DNA of 64,000 nucleotides, taken from NCBI RefSeq assembly GCF_022346605.1, contig NZ_JAKRNT010000007.1, positions 1 through 64,000 on the forward strand, read 5' to 3'. The notes beneath the pieces are model-generated. The model made no database searches. It saw only the letters and a program-made list of their open reading frames with translations, and was not told the origin of the DNA. This document shows positions 24,453-33,496 of this stretch, piece after piece. The DNA is from Sporosarcina sp. ACRSL. GTDB lineage: Bacteria; Bacillota; Bacilli; Bacillales_A; Planococcaceae. Made by a program: the position numbers and the translations under genes. Position 1 is the first letter of the stretch. The number at the start of each line of letters is the position of its first letter.

Positions 24453-24518
24453 CGGGTGCTTCTTTAAGATCATTGAGCAGCTTGAGGGCTTATTTTTATT
24501 GAACTAACGAGGCAATAG
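24446..24518 (+). repeat. AATTAACGGG terminator repeat
   Basis: TTCAATTAACGGGTGCTTCT, AAGATCATTGAGCAGCTTGA, GGGCTTATTTTT and TTGAACTAACGAGGCA. It starts inside the stop region of the preceding gene, so it supplies the terminator. Confidence 0.8.
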
Positions 24519-24578
24519 CTTCTTGTGAAGGGTTAATAATTCCTTAAGAATAAAACAAGGTGAAGGGCGGGACTACAC

Positions 24579-25016
24579 ATGGAAAGGCACCCTACAATGA
24601 CTATTTGGACACCTACTAAAGAATTTGCCGAAGAATTGGGTATAGCGATTAACTTCAAATTAAGAGTTGATCCTAAAAGTGGATTAGTTATAACCCTGAT
24701 TGATTCAAGGAAAATCGAAGTGGATTTTATCTACGATAGTGGAGTGAAATATTTGGGTGATAGAGTAGTGTCTTTTAGATATACAAGTGAGATTCCAATG
24801 TCTTACCTTAATTATCCTAAGGAGAGTGTTAGGGATCAATTCGCCCTCCACCTTTTTAAAGCGGTAGACTCTGATTATCTAGACAGATTTAAACCCTTAT
24901 TTCCCGACAATCTAGCACATCGTTTGGAACATCATATTTATCCAGTAGACACTGGGATAATTGAGGTGATCTGTGACTATGAGCCGAAGGTTGTCATAAA
25001 CAAGGGCGCTCATTAA
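24579..25016 (+). CDS. Protein of unknown function
   Basis: A 145-residue soluble protein, not recognised. Features include TPTKEFAEELGIAINFKLRV, a central DFIYDSGVKYLGDRVVSFRY and a His-rich HRLEHHIYPVDTG. Its ribosome binding site (AAGGTGAAGGGCGG) is fair. It is the last gene of the repeat-rich block. Confidence 0.6.
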   Translation: MERHPTMTIWTPTKEFAEELGIAINFKLRVDPKSGLVITLIDSRKIEVDFIYDSGVKYLGDRVVSFRYTSEIPMSYLNYPKESVRDQFALHLFKAVDSDYLDRFKPLFPDNLAHRLEHHIYPVDTGIIEVICDYEPKVVINKGAH

Positions 25017-25114
25017 GGTAGATATTTCTAAATCGTAAAATTCTGGCAGGTCAAACAGGCTTTTTTGTCGAAACTTAGACATAGGGAATTTAATTAAATT
25101 GGAGGAAAAAAACG

Positions 25115-25684
25115 ATGGCAGAAGTTTTGTTGTTACACCATGTTTTAGGCCGAACGAAGGGGATTGAAGCAATCGCCGATCAACTGAGAGATGCGGGGCA
25201 TACTGTGCACGTGCCGGATTTATTTGACGGCCGCGTGTTTTCCTCGCTGGAGGAAGGCTTGGCATTTGTTAAGGAAATCGGATTTGAAGAAGTGACGGCG
25301 CGCGGCATTCAGGCAGCCAGTGAGCTTTCACGTGATGTCGTCTATGCTGGTTTTTCACTCGGTGTCCCGGCAGCACAGCAGCTCGCCCAAACCCGTGAAG
25401 GCGCTAAAGGCGCACTGTTTTTTCATGCCTGCCTCCCGACCTCGGCGTTTGAATCTCAGTGGCCGGCCGACTTGCCTGTGCAAGTTCACGCCATGAGTGC
25501 CGATCCTTTTTTCGTTGAAGACGGCGACATCGACGCGGCCCGTGAGCTTGTAGCGTCAGCCAATCACGCTAAACTTTTTCTGTACGAAGGCAAAGAACAT
25601 CTCTTCACCGACAGCAGTTTACCGTCTTATAATGCTGACGCGACGAAACTTGTGATCAAGCGGGTTCTAGACTTTCTCGCATAA
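25115..25684 (+). CDS. Dienelactone hydrolase family protein
   Basis: A 189-residue alpha/beta hydrolase of the DLH type. The nucleophile elbow is YAGFSLGVPAA, with Ser where classical dienelactone hydrolase has Cys. An Asp in HAMSADPFFVEDGD and a His in GKEHLFTD complete a triad. LLLHHVLGRTKGIEAIADQL is the DLH-like opening. Codon use is clearly richer in G+C than in the neighbouring genes, suggesting recent transfer. ATG with TTGGAGG. Substrate unknown. Confidence 0.85.
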   Translation: MAEVLLLHHVLGRTKGIEAIADQLRDAGHTVHVPDLFDGRVFSSLEEGLAFVKEIGFEEVTARGIQAASELSRDVVYAGFSLGVPAAQQLAQTREGAKGALFFHACLPTSAFESQWPADLPVQVHAMSADPFFVEDGDIDAARELVASANHAKLFLYEGKEHLFTDSSLPSYNADATKLVIKRVLDFLA

Positions 25685-25745
25685 TTGTTAAAAAAGTAGA
25701 TTTGGAAGGTCAGAGAGTAACTTTTAATAGGAAAGGGGTTTATAG

Positions 25746-26909
25746 GTGAAAAGAGAGAGTGAACGTTTATATTTCATCGACAATATAAAAATAGCATTAA
25801 TTATGCTTGTAGTTGCTCACCATGCTGGACAAGCTTATGGACCAGGTGGTTGGTGGTATTTTATGGATGATGAATCGATCGACTGGTTGGGCAGATTTTT
25901 CTTTGTAAATGCAGCATTCTTTATGAGTATGTTTTTCTTTTTATCCGCCTATTTTCTCCCTCCATCCATCGCGAGAAAAGGGCCGAAACGATTTTTAAAA
26001 GAACGGTTTATTAGAATTGGTATTCCACTACTACTGGGATTCCTCGTGATGATTCCTATTCTGATGTATTTATATTACATTAATTTCAGAGATTATGGAC
26101 CTATCTCATTTTTTTCTTACTATACTACTATTTTTTTGGGACTTGGTAATGAACCCATGAATTGGTCTGGGCCATCATGGCCTGATATGCAATTTGGCCA
26201 TTTATGGTTTTTAGAGCATTTACTTGTGTATGCGGTTGTTTTTTCAGTCGTCTGGATCTTCTTTACATCAAAGAAGTTCACACGAAAATCGGATGAAAAC
26301 ATTAAGATTTATCAGATTCTGTCTCTGTGGTTGGTCGTTAGTTTAGTGACTTTCATTACAAGGATATGGTTTCCGATTGATCATTGGACAGGTTTTTTAG
26401 GGTTTATTCAAACAGAATTTGCACATGTACCACAGTATGTAAGCTTCTTTTGTTTAGGCATTATGGCTTATCATCGCAAATGGTTTTTAACGATGAGTGC
26501 GAGAACAGGGTACATCTGGCTTGTTATTGGAATAGTAATAGTAACTCTTTTGTATTTTGGAGGAAATACGGTAGGTCCTTTTCTTCTAAAGGGAGGGCCA
26601 AACTTCGGTTCGTTAACTCGATCATTAATTGAGACGTTACTGTGTATATCGCTTATAATCGGTCTTCTCATTTTATTTAGAGAAAAAATTAACGGCAGTA
26701 CTCGTTGGTCAGTGTTGTTATCAAACAATGTATTTGTTGTTTATTTCATCCATGTCCCAGTAGTTGTCTTCCTTCAATATACATTGAATGACCTACCAAT
26801 ACCGGTCATGGCTAAATTTCTTATAACGGCATTTTTAGGAATCGTTCTAAGTTTTTTACTTAGTATCTTTGTATGGAGAAAGATACCATACCTCAAAAAA
26901 ATGATGTAA
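25746..26909 (+). CDS. Acyltransferase 3 family membrane protein
   Basis: A 387-residue integral membrane acyltransferase (Acyl_transf_3, OafA/YrhL/OpgC-like) with about ten membrane segments. The N-terminal YFIDNIKIALIMLVVAHHAG holds the catalytic-type histidine, and FMSMFFFLSAYFLPPSI and WFLEHLLVYAVVFSVVWIFF are typical. Members O-acylate cell-wall or exopolysaccharides and similar molecules. GTG start behind AAAGGGG. Substrate unknown. Confidence 0.88.
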   Translation: MKRESERLYFIDNIKIALIMLVVAHHAGQAYGPGGWWYFMDDESIDWLGRFFFVNAAFFMSMFFFLSAYFLPPSIARKGPKRFLKERFIRIGIPLLLGFLVMIPILMYLYYINFRDYGPISFFSYYTTIFLGLGNEPMNWSGPSWPDMQFGHLWFLEHLLVYAVVFSVVWIFFTSKKFTRKSDENIKIYQILSLWLVVSLVTFITRIWFPIDHWTGFLGFIQTEFAHVPQYVSFFCLGIMAYHRKWFLTMSARTGYIWLVIGIVIVTLLYFGGNTVGPFLLKGGPNFGSLTRSLIETLLCISLIIGLLILFREKINGSTRWSVLLSNNVFVVYFIHVPVVVFLQYTLNDLPIPVMAKFLITAFLGIVLSFLLSIFVWRKIPYLKKMM

Positions 26910-26976
26910 AGGCAGCTTACTTCACTACGTACGTACTGATAAACATATATATAACAAGAAAGAGGTGATATCTATA

Positions 26977-27153
26977 ATGTGGATATTCCCAGTGGGTATT
27001 GTAGCGCTTATAACTTTTGGTCTGTTAGTTGATTGGAGAAAGAAAAAATATAGAAAGATTCATCAGGATGCCATTAACCAAAATGCAAAATCAGAAGAAA
27101 GTTTGAATTACACGGTGGAGGGTGACCAAAATTCACCCGGTAATTATTTGTAA
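26977..27153 (+). CDS. Small membrane protein, 58 residues
   Basis: One N-terminal membrane segment (WIFPVGIVALITFGLLVDW), then a basic patch (RKKKYRKIHQD) and a polar tail. ATG 26977 has AAGAGGTGAT at good spacing; a GTG at 26965 lies within that site. It resembles short membrane proteins found widely in Bacillaceae. Function unknown. Confidence 0.65.
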   Translation: MWIFPVGIVALITFGLLVDWRKKKYRKIHQDAINQNAKSEESLNYTVEGDQNSPGNYL

Positions 27154-27204
27154 CACATGCTCTTGCTCTAAGAGATTTACCAATAAAAGAAGGAGGAGAT
27201 TTTA

Positions 27205-27552
27205 ATGCTATTTATGCTTATTGTTAAAGCCTCGAAGAATTCGGAAGGGGAAAATCTTCCGAACCCAGAGCTCCGGGAAGCGATGACGAAGTACAATGAA
27301 GAATTGGTGAAGGCAGGCGTGCGAGTTATGGCAAAAGGGCTTCATCCAAGTTCGAATGGGATTCGCCTTTCGTTTCCGGAAGAAGGGGGAACGCCTGTAG
27401 TCACGGAAGGTCCGTTTTCAGGTGATTTGGTTGCTGGGTTTATTTTAATTGATGTGGAGTCGAGGGAAGAAGCGATCGAGTGGGCCATGCGGATGCCGGA
27501 TCCCCAAGGACATGGGGAAGGTCAAATTGAGCTTCGGCAAGTATTTGAGTGA
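27205..27552 (+). CDS. YciI/DGPF-domain family protein
   Basis: A 115-residue dimeric alpha+beta barrel protein of the YCII-related (DGPF) family: MLFMLIVKASKNSEGENLPN, then VVTEGPFSGDLVAGFILIDV and EAIEWAMRMPDPQGHGEGQI. In many bacteria this domain is encoded next to ECF sigma factors; none is adjacent here. AAGGAGGAG precedes the ATG. Catalytic role unknown. Confidence 0.88.
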   Translation: MLFMLIVKASKNSEGENLPNPELREAMTKYNEELVKAGVRVMAKGLHPSSNGIRLSFPEEGGTPVVTEGPFSGDLVAGFILIDVESREEAIEWAMRMPDPQGHGEGQIELRQVFE

Positions 27553-27553
27553 T

Positions 27554-28111
27554 ATGACATTTGAGAATGTAGCTTATCCAGCATTTATAAAACAAGAAGA
27601 AGAAGGTTTCGGAATTCATTTCCCAACATTACTTCCAGAGTTTGGGTGGGAATATCCCTTATGCTCGGCTACCACGAAGAAGGAAGCTATTCAACGTGCA
27701 AAGAAGGAATTAGCTTATTTGTTAGCGGGTGTTCTATATGATAATGAAGAATTGCCAAGCCAGTCACACATCCCTGCAGATCGTGTGACGGAAGAGATGG
27801 AACTTGTTTTTATTACAACTTCTTATAGTGATTATGCGAAGGAAATTGATGAGCATTTACCTTGGCGTCATTGGCATATCTATTTTAACAGGGATATGAG
27901 TAGTGATTTTCAAGCTGTTGCCTATAAGAATGACCAAGGATATTGGGATGTCAGGGTAGACGGTCATTTACCGATCGCATTGGAGCAGAAGAAATTGTTA
28001 CAACTTTGTCCTACCTATCCTGTAATTTGTACGGTACGATGTCGAGTTGAAGCAGAAGAAGCATTTGATCGTTTTGTACGAAGAGTAGAAGATCTAATAA
28101 ACAATTTCTAG
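27554..28111 (+). CDS. HicB-like antitoxin-family protein with C-terminal extension
   Basis: A ~185-residue protein. The N-terminal ~70 residues (AYPAFIKQEEEGFGIHFPTL, CSATTKKEAIQRAKKELAYL) match the HicB-like partial RNase H fold. The C-terminal ~110 residues (HLPWRHWHIYFNRDMSSDFQ) are not recognised. The ATG lies two bases after the preceding stop, implying coupling. No hicA toxin gene is next to it, so a toxin-antitoxin role is doubtful. The frame can be extended upstream to 27449 inside the previous gene. Confidence 0.7.
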   Translation: MTFENVAYPAFIKQEEEGFGIHFPTLLPEFGWEYPLCSATTKKEAIQRAKKELAYLLAGVLYDNEELPSQSHIPADRVTEEMELVFITTSYSDYAKEIDEHLPWRHWHIYFNRDMSSDFQAVAYKNDQGYWDVRVDGHLPIALEQKKLLQLCPTYPVICTVRCRVEAEEAFDRFVRRVEDLINNF

Positions 28112-28151
28112 CTATTATTTGGAGCTAGATCGTAGAAAGGCAGGAACGATT

Positions 28152-28685
28152 ATGATCGTGTGGTTTCGTCATTTGCCACAGATACATTTGGATTCGGCAG
28201 AATGGAAACCTTTCATTCACAATCCATGGTTTCGAAAGCATTTTATGAAGTTTGTTTACGTATTAATGGTTATTTTTTTCTTAGCACCAAATTGGTTCGG
28301 GGTAGGGTTCACTCAAATTTCAATTCTCCCGCTACTGTCAATCATTGTTTCTGTTTTTGTACTACACGAAGCCCTTCATATTCTTGTCATCAATAAAAAA
28401 GACGATATAAGCCTAACGTTCAAGGGAATCTATTTTTGGCTACATACAAATGCAATTCTTTCAAAGAAAAGGTTTTGGGTCTTTATGAGCTTGCCTTTTA
28501 TCGTGCTAACGGTAATCCCGGCTATTGCTTCATTCTTTGTATCGGGTGATATCAAATCAATCCTTTTATTTAGTAGTTGGTTCAATTTAATCATCTCTTC
28601 CGCCGATATTGTGAATTCAATTTTAATCTTACTAAAACCGAATAAATCTGTATTTTGCAGAGGCTACTACAGAGTAGCATCGTAA
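28152..28685 (+). CDS. DUF3267 family putative membrane zinc metalloprotease
   Basis: A ~177-residue membrane protein with about four membrane segments and HEALH (HExxH) inside LLSIIVSVFVLHEALHILVI, the DUF3267 hallmark suggesting an intramembrane-type zinc protease. DIVNSILILL near the C-terminus is the usual second conserved block (N/D ligand region). ATG 28152 has AGGCAGG upstream. The protein is otherwise uncharacterised. Confidence 0.78.
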   Translation: MIVWFRHLPQIHLDSAEWKPFIHNPWFRKHFMKFVYVLMVIFFLAPNWFGVGFTQISILPLLSIIVSVFVLHEALHILVINKKDDISLTFKGIYFWLHTNAILSKKRFWVFMSLPFIVLTVIPAIASFFVSGDIKSILLFSSWFNLIISSADIVNSILILLKPNKSVFCRGYYRVAS

Positions 28686-28717
28686 GTGTTAACGAAGCAA
28701 ATATGTAAAAGAACAGT

Positions 28718-28757
28718 ACCCCTTCAGAGCCGTGAAAAGGCTTTGGAGGGGTTTGTT
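28718..28757 (+). terminator. Terminator after the DUF3267 gene
   Basis: ACCCCTTCAGAGCC and GGCTTTGGAGGGGT pair around GTGAAAA, followed by TTGTTATTTCTT. The next 180 bases to 28940 hold a weak copy of the GTGCACAG repeat (28785-28810) and three GTTTTGAT/GGTTTTCA direct repeats near 28848-28872 upstream of the phosphoesterase gene. Confidence 0.8.
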
Positions 28758-28940
28758 ATTTCTTAGACCTATGCGTCACATAATAAATGTTGAGTGCACA
28801 GACATTTGTAAATTTTTTGTTGATTTTTTGTAATGTTCTTGTTAGTTTTGATGGTTTTCAGTTTTGATTTGTTATGATGAGATAGCTTTCTAGTATAACT
28901 TTATAACCTGATTTTTAACATAAACTGGGAGACGGAATTC

Positions 28941-30494
28941 ATGAAAAAAATAACAATCCTACAGACTAGCGACATTCACGGAAGTGTTTATCCGCAGAAC
29001 TATGGAACGAACGAAATAGCAGACGTTGGACTGGGGAAACTTGCGACAATCATAAAACAAGAACGCGCTTTGGATGAACAACTACTTCTCATTGACAATG
29101 GGGATCTCATCCAAGGTACACCATTAACCTATTACTATGTCCAGTTTGCAAAAGATGAAAAGAACCCGATGATCAGCGTCTTGAATCACTTATCGTATGA
29201 TGCTGCCATCATTGGAAATCATGAATTCAACTATGGGATGGAAGTAGTGAATCGTGCAGTACAAGAATCAGATTTTCCTTGGCTTTCTGCGAATATTATT
29301 TCTACAACTTCAGGCGAACCATACTTTGGAAAACCTTATTTGATCAAAACGGTAAATTCCGTAAAGATAGCGATCTTAGGGGTTACCACTCATTACATAC
29401 CGAATTGGGAAGACGCACGAAATATAGCAGGGCTCGATTTCAAAGATTGTCTTCAAGAAACGAAAAAATGGGTTGCCCATATAAGAGAAAAGGAATGTCC
29501 CGATGTAGTGGTCGTTTCTTATCATGGAGGATTTGAATGCGATCTTGAAACTGGTGAACCGGCTGAACCTTTAACTGGGGAAAATCAAGGATTTGCGATC
29601 TGTCATGAAGTCGAGGGAATCGACGTTTTGCTGACAGGGCACCAACATCGCACGTTAGCAGGCAATGTGAATGGTGTAGCAATCGTGCAACCATCGAATA
29701 ACGGGCAAATGATGGGGAAAGTGACCCTCACGTTAAATGAGAATAACGAAATTATTAATAAAACTTCCGAATTACTTCCAATCGAAGAAGTGGAAGCTGA
29801 TCAGGAAATTTTGAGCTTAACATCAGATATAGAAGCACAAACGCAAAAGTGGCTCGACCAACCGATCGGAAAGATCGAAGGAGATATGGTCATCACTGAT
29901 GATTTTTCGGTACGAACAAGTGAGCATCCTGCGATTGAATTTATTAACAAAGTGCAAATGGAAGCTGCTGGTGTGGATATTTCTTCTACCTCCTTATTGA
30001 GCAACCAATCTCCGGGATTCAGAACAAATGTCACAATGCGCGACATCATATCGAATTACATGTTTCCAAATACATTAAAAGTTCTTTCTGTCAGTGGACA
30101 GGATATTAAAGATGCACTTGAACAGAGTGCCTCCTATTTTATGAGGAATGAAACAGGAGAACTTGAAGTAAACCGAGCGTTTATCGATCCAAAACCCCAA
30201 CATTATAATTACGACATGTGGGAAGGAATTGAATACGTCTTGGATATTCGCAAACCGATTGGCGAACGAGTAACGACATTAACGTATAAAGGGGAGCCGA
30301 TCCATATGGACGGGATCTATCATGTCGTCATGAATAATTACCGCGCTGGTGGCGGGGGGAATTACGCGATGTTCAAGGATAAGCCGATTGTAAAAGAAAT
30401 CCCTTTGGATATGACAGAACTCATCACGACCTATATTCTCGAACGACAAACAGTCAAAGCAACCGTCAATCACAATTGGAAAGTTGTTTGGTAA
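28941..30494 (+). CDS. Cytosolic bifunctional metallophosphatase/5'-nucleotidase
   Basis: A 517-residue 5'-nucleotidase/2',3'-cyclic phosphodiesterase family protein. The calcineurin-like metallophosphoesterase domain is at residues ~1-260, with metal motifs TSDIHGS, NGDLIQG, GNHEFNYG, SYHGGFE and TGHQHRT. The C-terminal 5'-nucleotidase substrate domain is at ~320-500 (HYNYDMWEGIEYVLDIRKPI, NNYRAGGGGNYAMF). It lacks a signal peptide, unlike CpdB/UshA and YfkN, so it should act inside the cell. It likely frees phosphate from nucleotides. It precedes the ugp operon but has its own terminator. Confidence 0.93.
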   Translation: MKKITILQTSDIHGSVYPQNYGTNEIADVGLGKLATIIKQERALDEQLLLIDNGDLIQGTPLTYYYVQFAKDEKNPMISVLNHLSYDAAIIGNHEFNYGMEVVNRAVQESDFPWLSANIISTTSGEPYFGKPYLIKTVNSVKIAILGVTTHYIPNWEDARNIAGLDFKDCLQETKKWVAHIREKECPDVVVVSYHGGFECDLETGEPAEPLTGENQGFAICHEVEGIDVLLTGHQHRTLAGNVNGVAIVQPSNNGQMMGKVTLTLNENNEIINKTSELLPIEEVEADQEILSLTSDIEAQTQKWLDQPIGKIEGDMVITDDFSVRTSEHPAIEFINKVQMEAAGVDISSTSLLSNQSPGFRTNVTMRDIISNYMFPNTLKVLSVSGQDIKDALEQSASYFMRNETGELEVNRAFIDPKPQHYNYDMWEGIEYVLDIRKPIGERVTTLTYKGEPIHMDGIYHVVMNNYRAGGGGNYAMFKDKPIVKEIPLDMTELITTYILERQTVKATVNHNWKVVW

Positions 30495-30503
30495 TAAAGA
30501 GAA

Positions 30504-30535
30504 AGAAGAGTTGAGCTTATCAATTCTCTTTTTTC
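30504..30535 (+). terminator. Terminator after the phosphoesterase gene
   Basis: AAGAGTTGA and TCAATTCTCTT pair with a two-base bulge around GCTTA, followed by TTTTTCTTT. Confidence 0.7.
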
Positions 30536-30633
30536 TTTACAGAACCTTTATTTGAAATTTACAGTAACTCAATATTCTGCGACAACTTCACTGCTATACT
30601 GAACTGCTGCACACTAATTAGTAAGGGAGCATT

Positions 30634-31710
30634 ATGATGACCATTACATTACAGAATATATCCATGAAATTTTCAAATACAACTGCAGTGAATCAACTGA
30701 ATGTCACGATTCCGAAAGGGGAACTCGTCTCTATATTAGGACCTAGTGGCTGTGGGAAAAGTACAACGTTATTTATGCTCGCAGGACTTTATGAACCAAC
30801 CGATGGAGCGATTTTGTTCAACGGCAAGGACGTCACAAAACTAACACCGGAGAAACGCGGCATTGGGATGGTATTTCAAAACTATGCCCTCTATCCGCAT
30901 ATGACAGTATTGCAAAATATTATGTTTCCTTTAAAAATGCATAAAGTGAAAAAAACAGAAGCGAAAGCAAAAGTAATCGAAATGGCTAAACTCGTCGAAA
31001 TTGATCATTTACTAGATCGAAAACCAAGTATGTTATCGGGTGGGCAACAGCAACGTGTAGCAATCGCGCGTGCCTTAGTGAGAGAACCCGAGATTTTATT
31101 ATTAGATGAACCGCTGTCAAATTTAGATGCCCGCCTACGTTTAACGATGCGGGAAGAGATTAGAAGAATACAGCAAGCACTTAAAATTACGACTGTGTTT
31201 GTGACACATGACCAAGAAGAAGCACTCGGTATATCAGACCATGTTCTCTTGATGAACCAAGGAGAGCTCATGCAATTTGATGTTCCTCAAAATTTGTATG
31301 ATGAACCGAATCATCAATTTGTCGCAAGTTTCATCGGCTCACCGCCAATGAATTATTTTGAAGGGGACATTGTGAGTGGCGTACTACAAACTCCTTTTGG
31401 CTATGACGTTTCCATTGACGCACCTGACCAACCGGTACAAATTGCTGTTCGCCCCGAAAATCTATACCTTTCAACTACCGGAATTTCTAAGGAAGTACAG
31501 TACATAGAGCGGATCGGTAAAGATACACTTGCGGTTATTGGCACCGAAGAGGATAAAATACGACTCTTCCTGAAAAAAGAAGACCGTATCGAAGTTGGAC
31601 AAGCCATTCATGTTCAAGCGAATCAAAAAGATATCCGGATTTTCCAGAAGTCGGGTGAAAGAATTTATTTAAAGGGGCAATTGGACGATGAAACTCAAAG
31701 AAACAGCTAA
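30634..31710 (+). CDS. ugpC: ABC importer ATP-binding protein, UgpC/MalK type
   Basis: A 358-residue CUT1-type ABC ATPase. Walker A GPSGCGKST, Q-loop VFQNYALYPHM, signature LSGGQQQRVAIARAL, Walker B ILLLDEPLSNLDA and switch THDQEEAL are all intact. The C-terminal ~130 residues form the MalK/UgpC-like TOBE regulatory domain. It powers uptake by the two permeases encoded next. AAGGGAG precedes the ATG pair. Its 3' end overlaps ugpA by 23 bases. Assignment to glycerol-3-phosphate rather than another sugar rests on overall resemblance and the phosphate-related neighbours. Confidence 0.9.
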   Translation: MMTITLQNISMKFSNTTAVNQLNVTIPKGELVSILGPSGCGKSTTLFMLAGLYEPTDGAILFNGKDVTKLTPEKRGIGMVFQNYALYPHMTVLQNIMFPLKMHKVKKTEAKAKVIEMAKLVEIDHLLDRKPSMLSGGQQQRVAIARALVREPEILLLDEPLSNLDARLRLTMREEIRRIQQALKITTVFVTHDQEEALGISDHVLLMNQGELMQFDVPQNLYDEPNHQFVASFIGSPPMNYFEGDIVSGVLQTPFGYDVSIDAPDQPVQIAVRPENLYLSTTGISKEVQYIERIGKDTLAVIGTEEDKIRLFLKKEDRIEVGQAIHVQANQKDIRIFQKSGERIYLKGQLDDETQRNS

Positions 31711-32566
31711 AGCAGTTCTTTACTTATCCCCAGCATTGCTCATTATCGGAGTCTTCACCATCTATCCGATGATTAAGTCATTCTTTATGAGTTTTTATGC
31801 TGAGTACGACTATTTCAATGATGTCGTTCATCGTTATGGTTTTGATAACTTTGTCTATTTGTGGAATGATGCCGTTTTCCATAAAGCATTGCAAAATACG
31901 TTTATCTTTGTACTCGGTGTTGTACCTGTTTCTATTCTGTTATCACTATGGATTGCTTTAATGCTGAATTCGATCACGTTTCTCAATAAGTTTTTCAGAA
32001 CGATTTATTTTATCCCATTCGTTACGAGTGTTGTAGCCGTGTCGATCGTATGGAGATGGATCTTTCATTCAAACTACGGAATAATGAACTATTTTCTTAG
32101 TTGGTTCGGAGTGGACCCGATTAATTGGCTTACAAGTACGGAATGGGCGATGCCTTCCCTTATCATTCTATCGATTTGGAAAGGGCTCGGTTATAACATC
32201 ATCATCTTTTTAGCAGGTTTACAAACAATTGGAGACACCTATTATAATGCGGCACGAATTGATGGGGCCAACCGTTGGAATCGATTCATACATGTCACGC
32301 TGCCTCAATTGGCACCTACGACATTTTTCGTCTCCATCATTTCGATTATCGGATCATTTAAAGTGTTCGATGAAATTTATGCGTTGTTTGACGGAAAAGC
32401 GGGTCCATCGAATAGCGCATTAACGGTTGTGTATTATGTGTTCGATAAGTTTTACGGAGAATGGAATTTCGGAGTCGCTTCAGCAGCGGCGTATGTTTTA
32501 TTCGCCATCATCTTCGTGTTTACATTACTGCAGTTTTATGTCAGTAAGAAAAAAATCACTTATTAA
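31688..32566 (+). CDS. ugpA: ABC importer permease, UgpA/MalF type
   Basis: A 292-residue inner-membrane permease with six membrane segments and the EAA-like cytosolic loop YYNAARIDGANRWNRFIHVT that docks onto the ATPase. AVLYLSPALLIIGVFTIYPM is the usual first span. The start overlaps the end of ugpC by 23 bases, and the ugpE gene follows 12 bases after the stop. With UgpE it forms the channel of the importer. Confidence 0.9.
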   Translation: MKLKETAKAVLYLSPALLIIGVFTIYPMIKSFFMSFYAEYDYFNDVVHRYGFDNFVYLWNDAVFHKALQNTFIFVLGVVPVSILLSLWIALMLNSITFLNKFFRTIYFIPFVTSVVAVSIVWRWIFHSNYGIMNYFLSWFGVDPINWLTSTEWAMPSLIILSIWKGLGYNIIIFLAGLQTIGDTYYNAARIDGANRWNRFIHVTLPQLAPTTFFVSIISIIGSFKVFDEIYALFDGKAGPSNSALTVVYYVFDKFYGEWNFGVASAAAYVLFAIIFVFTLLQFYVSKKKITY

Positions 32567-32578
32567 GGGAGAAAGAAC

Positions 32579-33403
32579 ATGAAAACGAGTCCTCTTTCGA
32601 AGACATTTATTTACGGTCTGCTAGGGATCGGCAGCATTTTAATGCTATTACCTTTCGTTTGGATGATTTCGACCTCGCTTAAAAGTGGGAACGAAGTCAT
32701 GATGATGCCGCCTATTTGGATTCCGGAAACGTTTCGTTTCGATAACTATGTAGAAGCATTTAAGAAAGCTCCTTTTGCTACATACTTTTTAAATTCAGTC
32801 ATTGTCATGGTGCTTAGTACGCTTGGTGAGGTCATTACAACCATTTTAGCAGCCTATGCATTTAGCAAATTGAACTTTTGGGGGAAGGATGTCCTCTTTG
32901 CCCTATTAGTTGGAACGATGATGGTTCCAGGCGAAGTGTTACTTGTACCGAATTTTGTTTTACTCTCGAATTTAGGGTGGATTGATCGTTACGAGGCCCT
33001 TATTATTCCATGGACTGCCAGCATCTTTTCGATCTTTTTACTAAGACAGTTCTTCATGAAAATCCCGAAAGAGTTGAACTATGCAGCTCGTGTCGATGGT
33101 TGCACAAATTTCAGGTTTTTGTGGTCCATTATGATTCCGATTGCGAAGCCGGCGATCGTTACGATTATTTTATTGAAAGCGATTGGGTCATGGAACGCAT
33201 TTTTATGGCCTTTAATTGTAACAAATTCAAAGGAAATGAGAACGTTACCTGTCGGGCTCACAAGCTTTTCAACGGAAGCAGGGACTGTGTATGAACTGTT
33301 GATGGCAGCCTCTACGATGATTATTTTGCCGATGATTATTTTATTCATTTTCTTGCAAAAGTACATTATCAAAGGCATTGCAGGAGCTGGCATTAAAGGT
33401 TGA
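32579..33403 (+). CDS. ugpE: ABC importer permease, UgpE/MalG type
   Basis: A 274-residue permease with six membrane segments and the EAA loop ELNYAARVDGCTNFRFLWSI. GSILMLLPFVWMISTSLKSG is the MalG-like opening, and YIIKGIAGAGIKG the conserved C-terminal tail. GGGAGAAAG precedes the ATG. It pairs with UgpA. Confidence 0.9.
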   Translation: MKTSPLSKTFIYGLLGIGSILMLLPFVWMISTSLKSGNEVMMMPPIWIPETFRFDNYVEAFKKAPFATYFLNSVIVMVLSTLGEVITTILAAYAFSKLNFWGKDVLFALLVGTMMVPGEVLLVPNFVLLSNLGWIDRYEALIIPWTASIFSIFLLRQFFMKIPKELNYAARVDGCTNFRFLWSIMIPIAKPAIVTIILLKAIGSWNAFLWPLIVTNSKEMRTLPVGLTSFSTEAGTVYELLMAASTMIILPMIILFIFLQKYIIKGIAGAGIKG

Positions 33404-33496
33404 GGAGCGGACATTTGAGGAGGTGTTGCGTAGGGGTTTTGAAGTATTGAACAGTTAACACTCTATTTGATAAAACATAAAAAAGGAGAATGACAC

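Noticed and set aside
12401..25016. Integron with attC sites as a firm call
   Set aside because: The layout is suggestive, but there is no integrase gene, the repeats contain ordinary terminators, and the canonical attC boxes cannot be aligned by eye. Kept as a hypothesis only.
27554..28111. HicAB toxin-antitoxin system
   Set aside because: The N-terminal domain is HicB-like, but no hicA-sized gene is adjacent, and the protein has a long extra domain.
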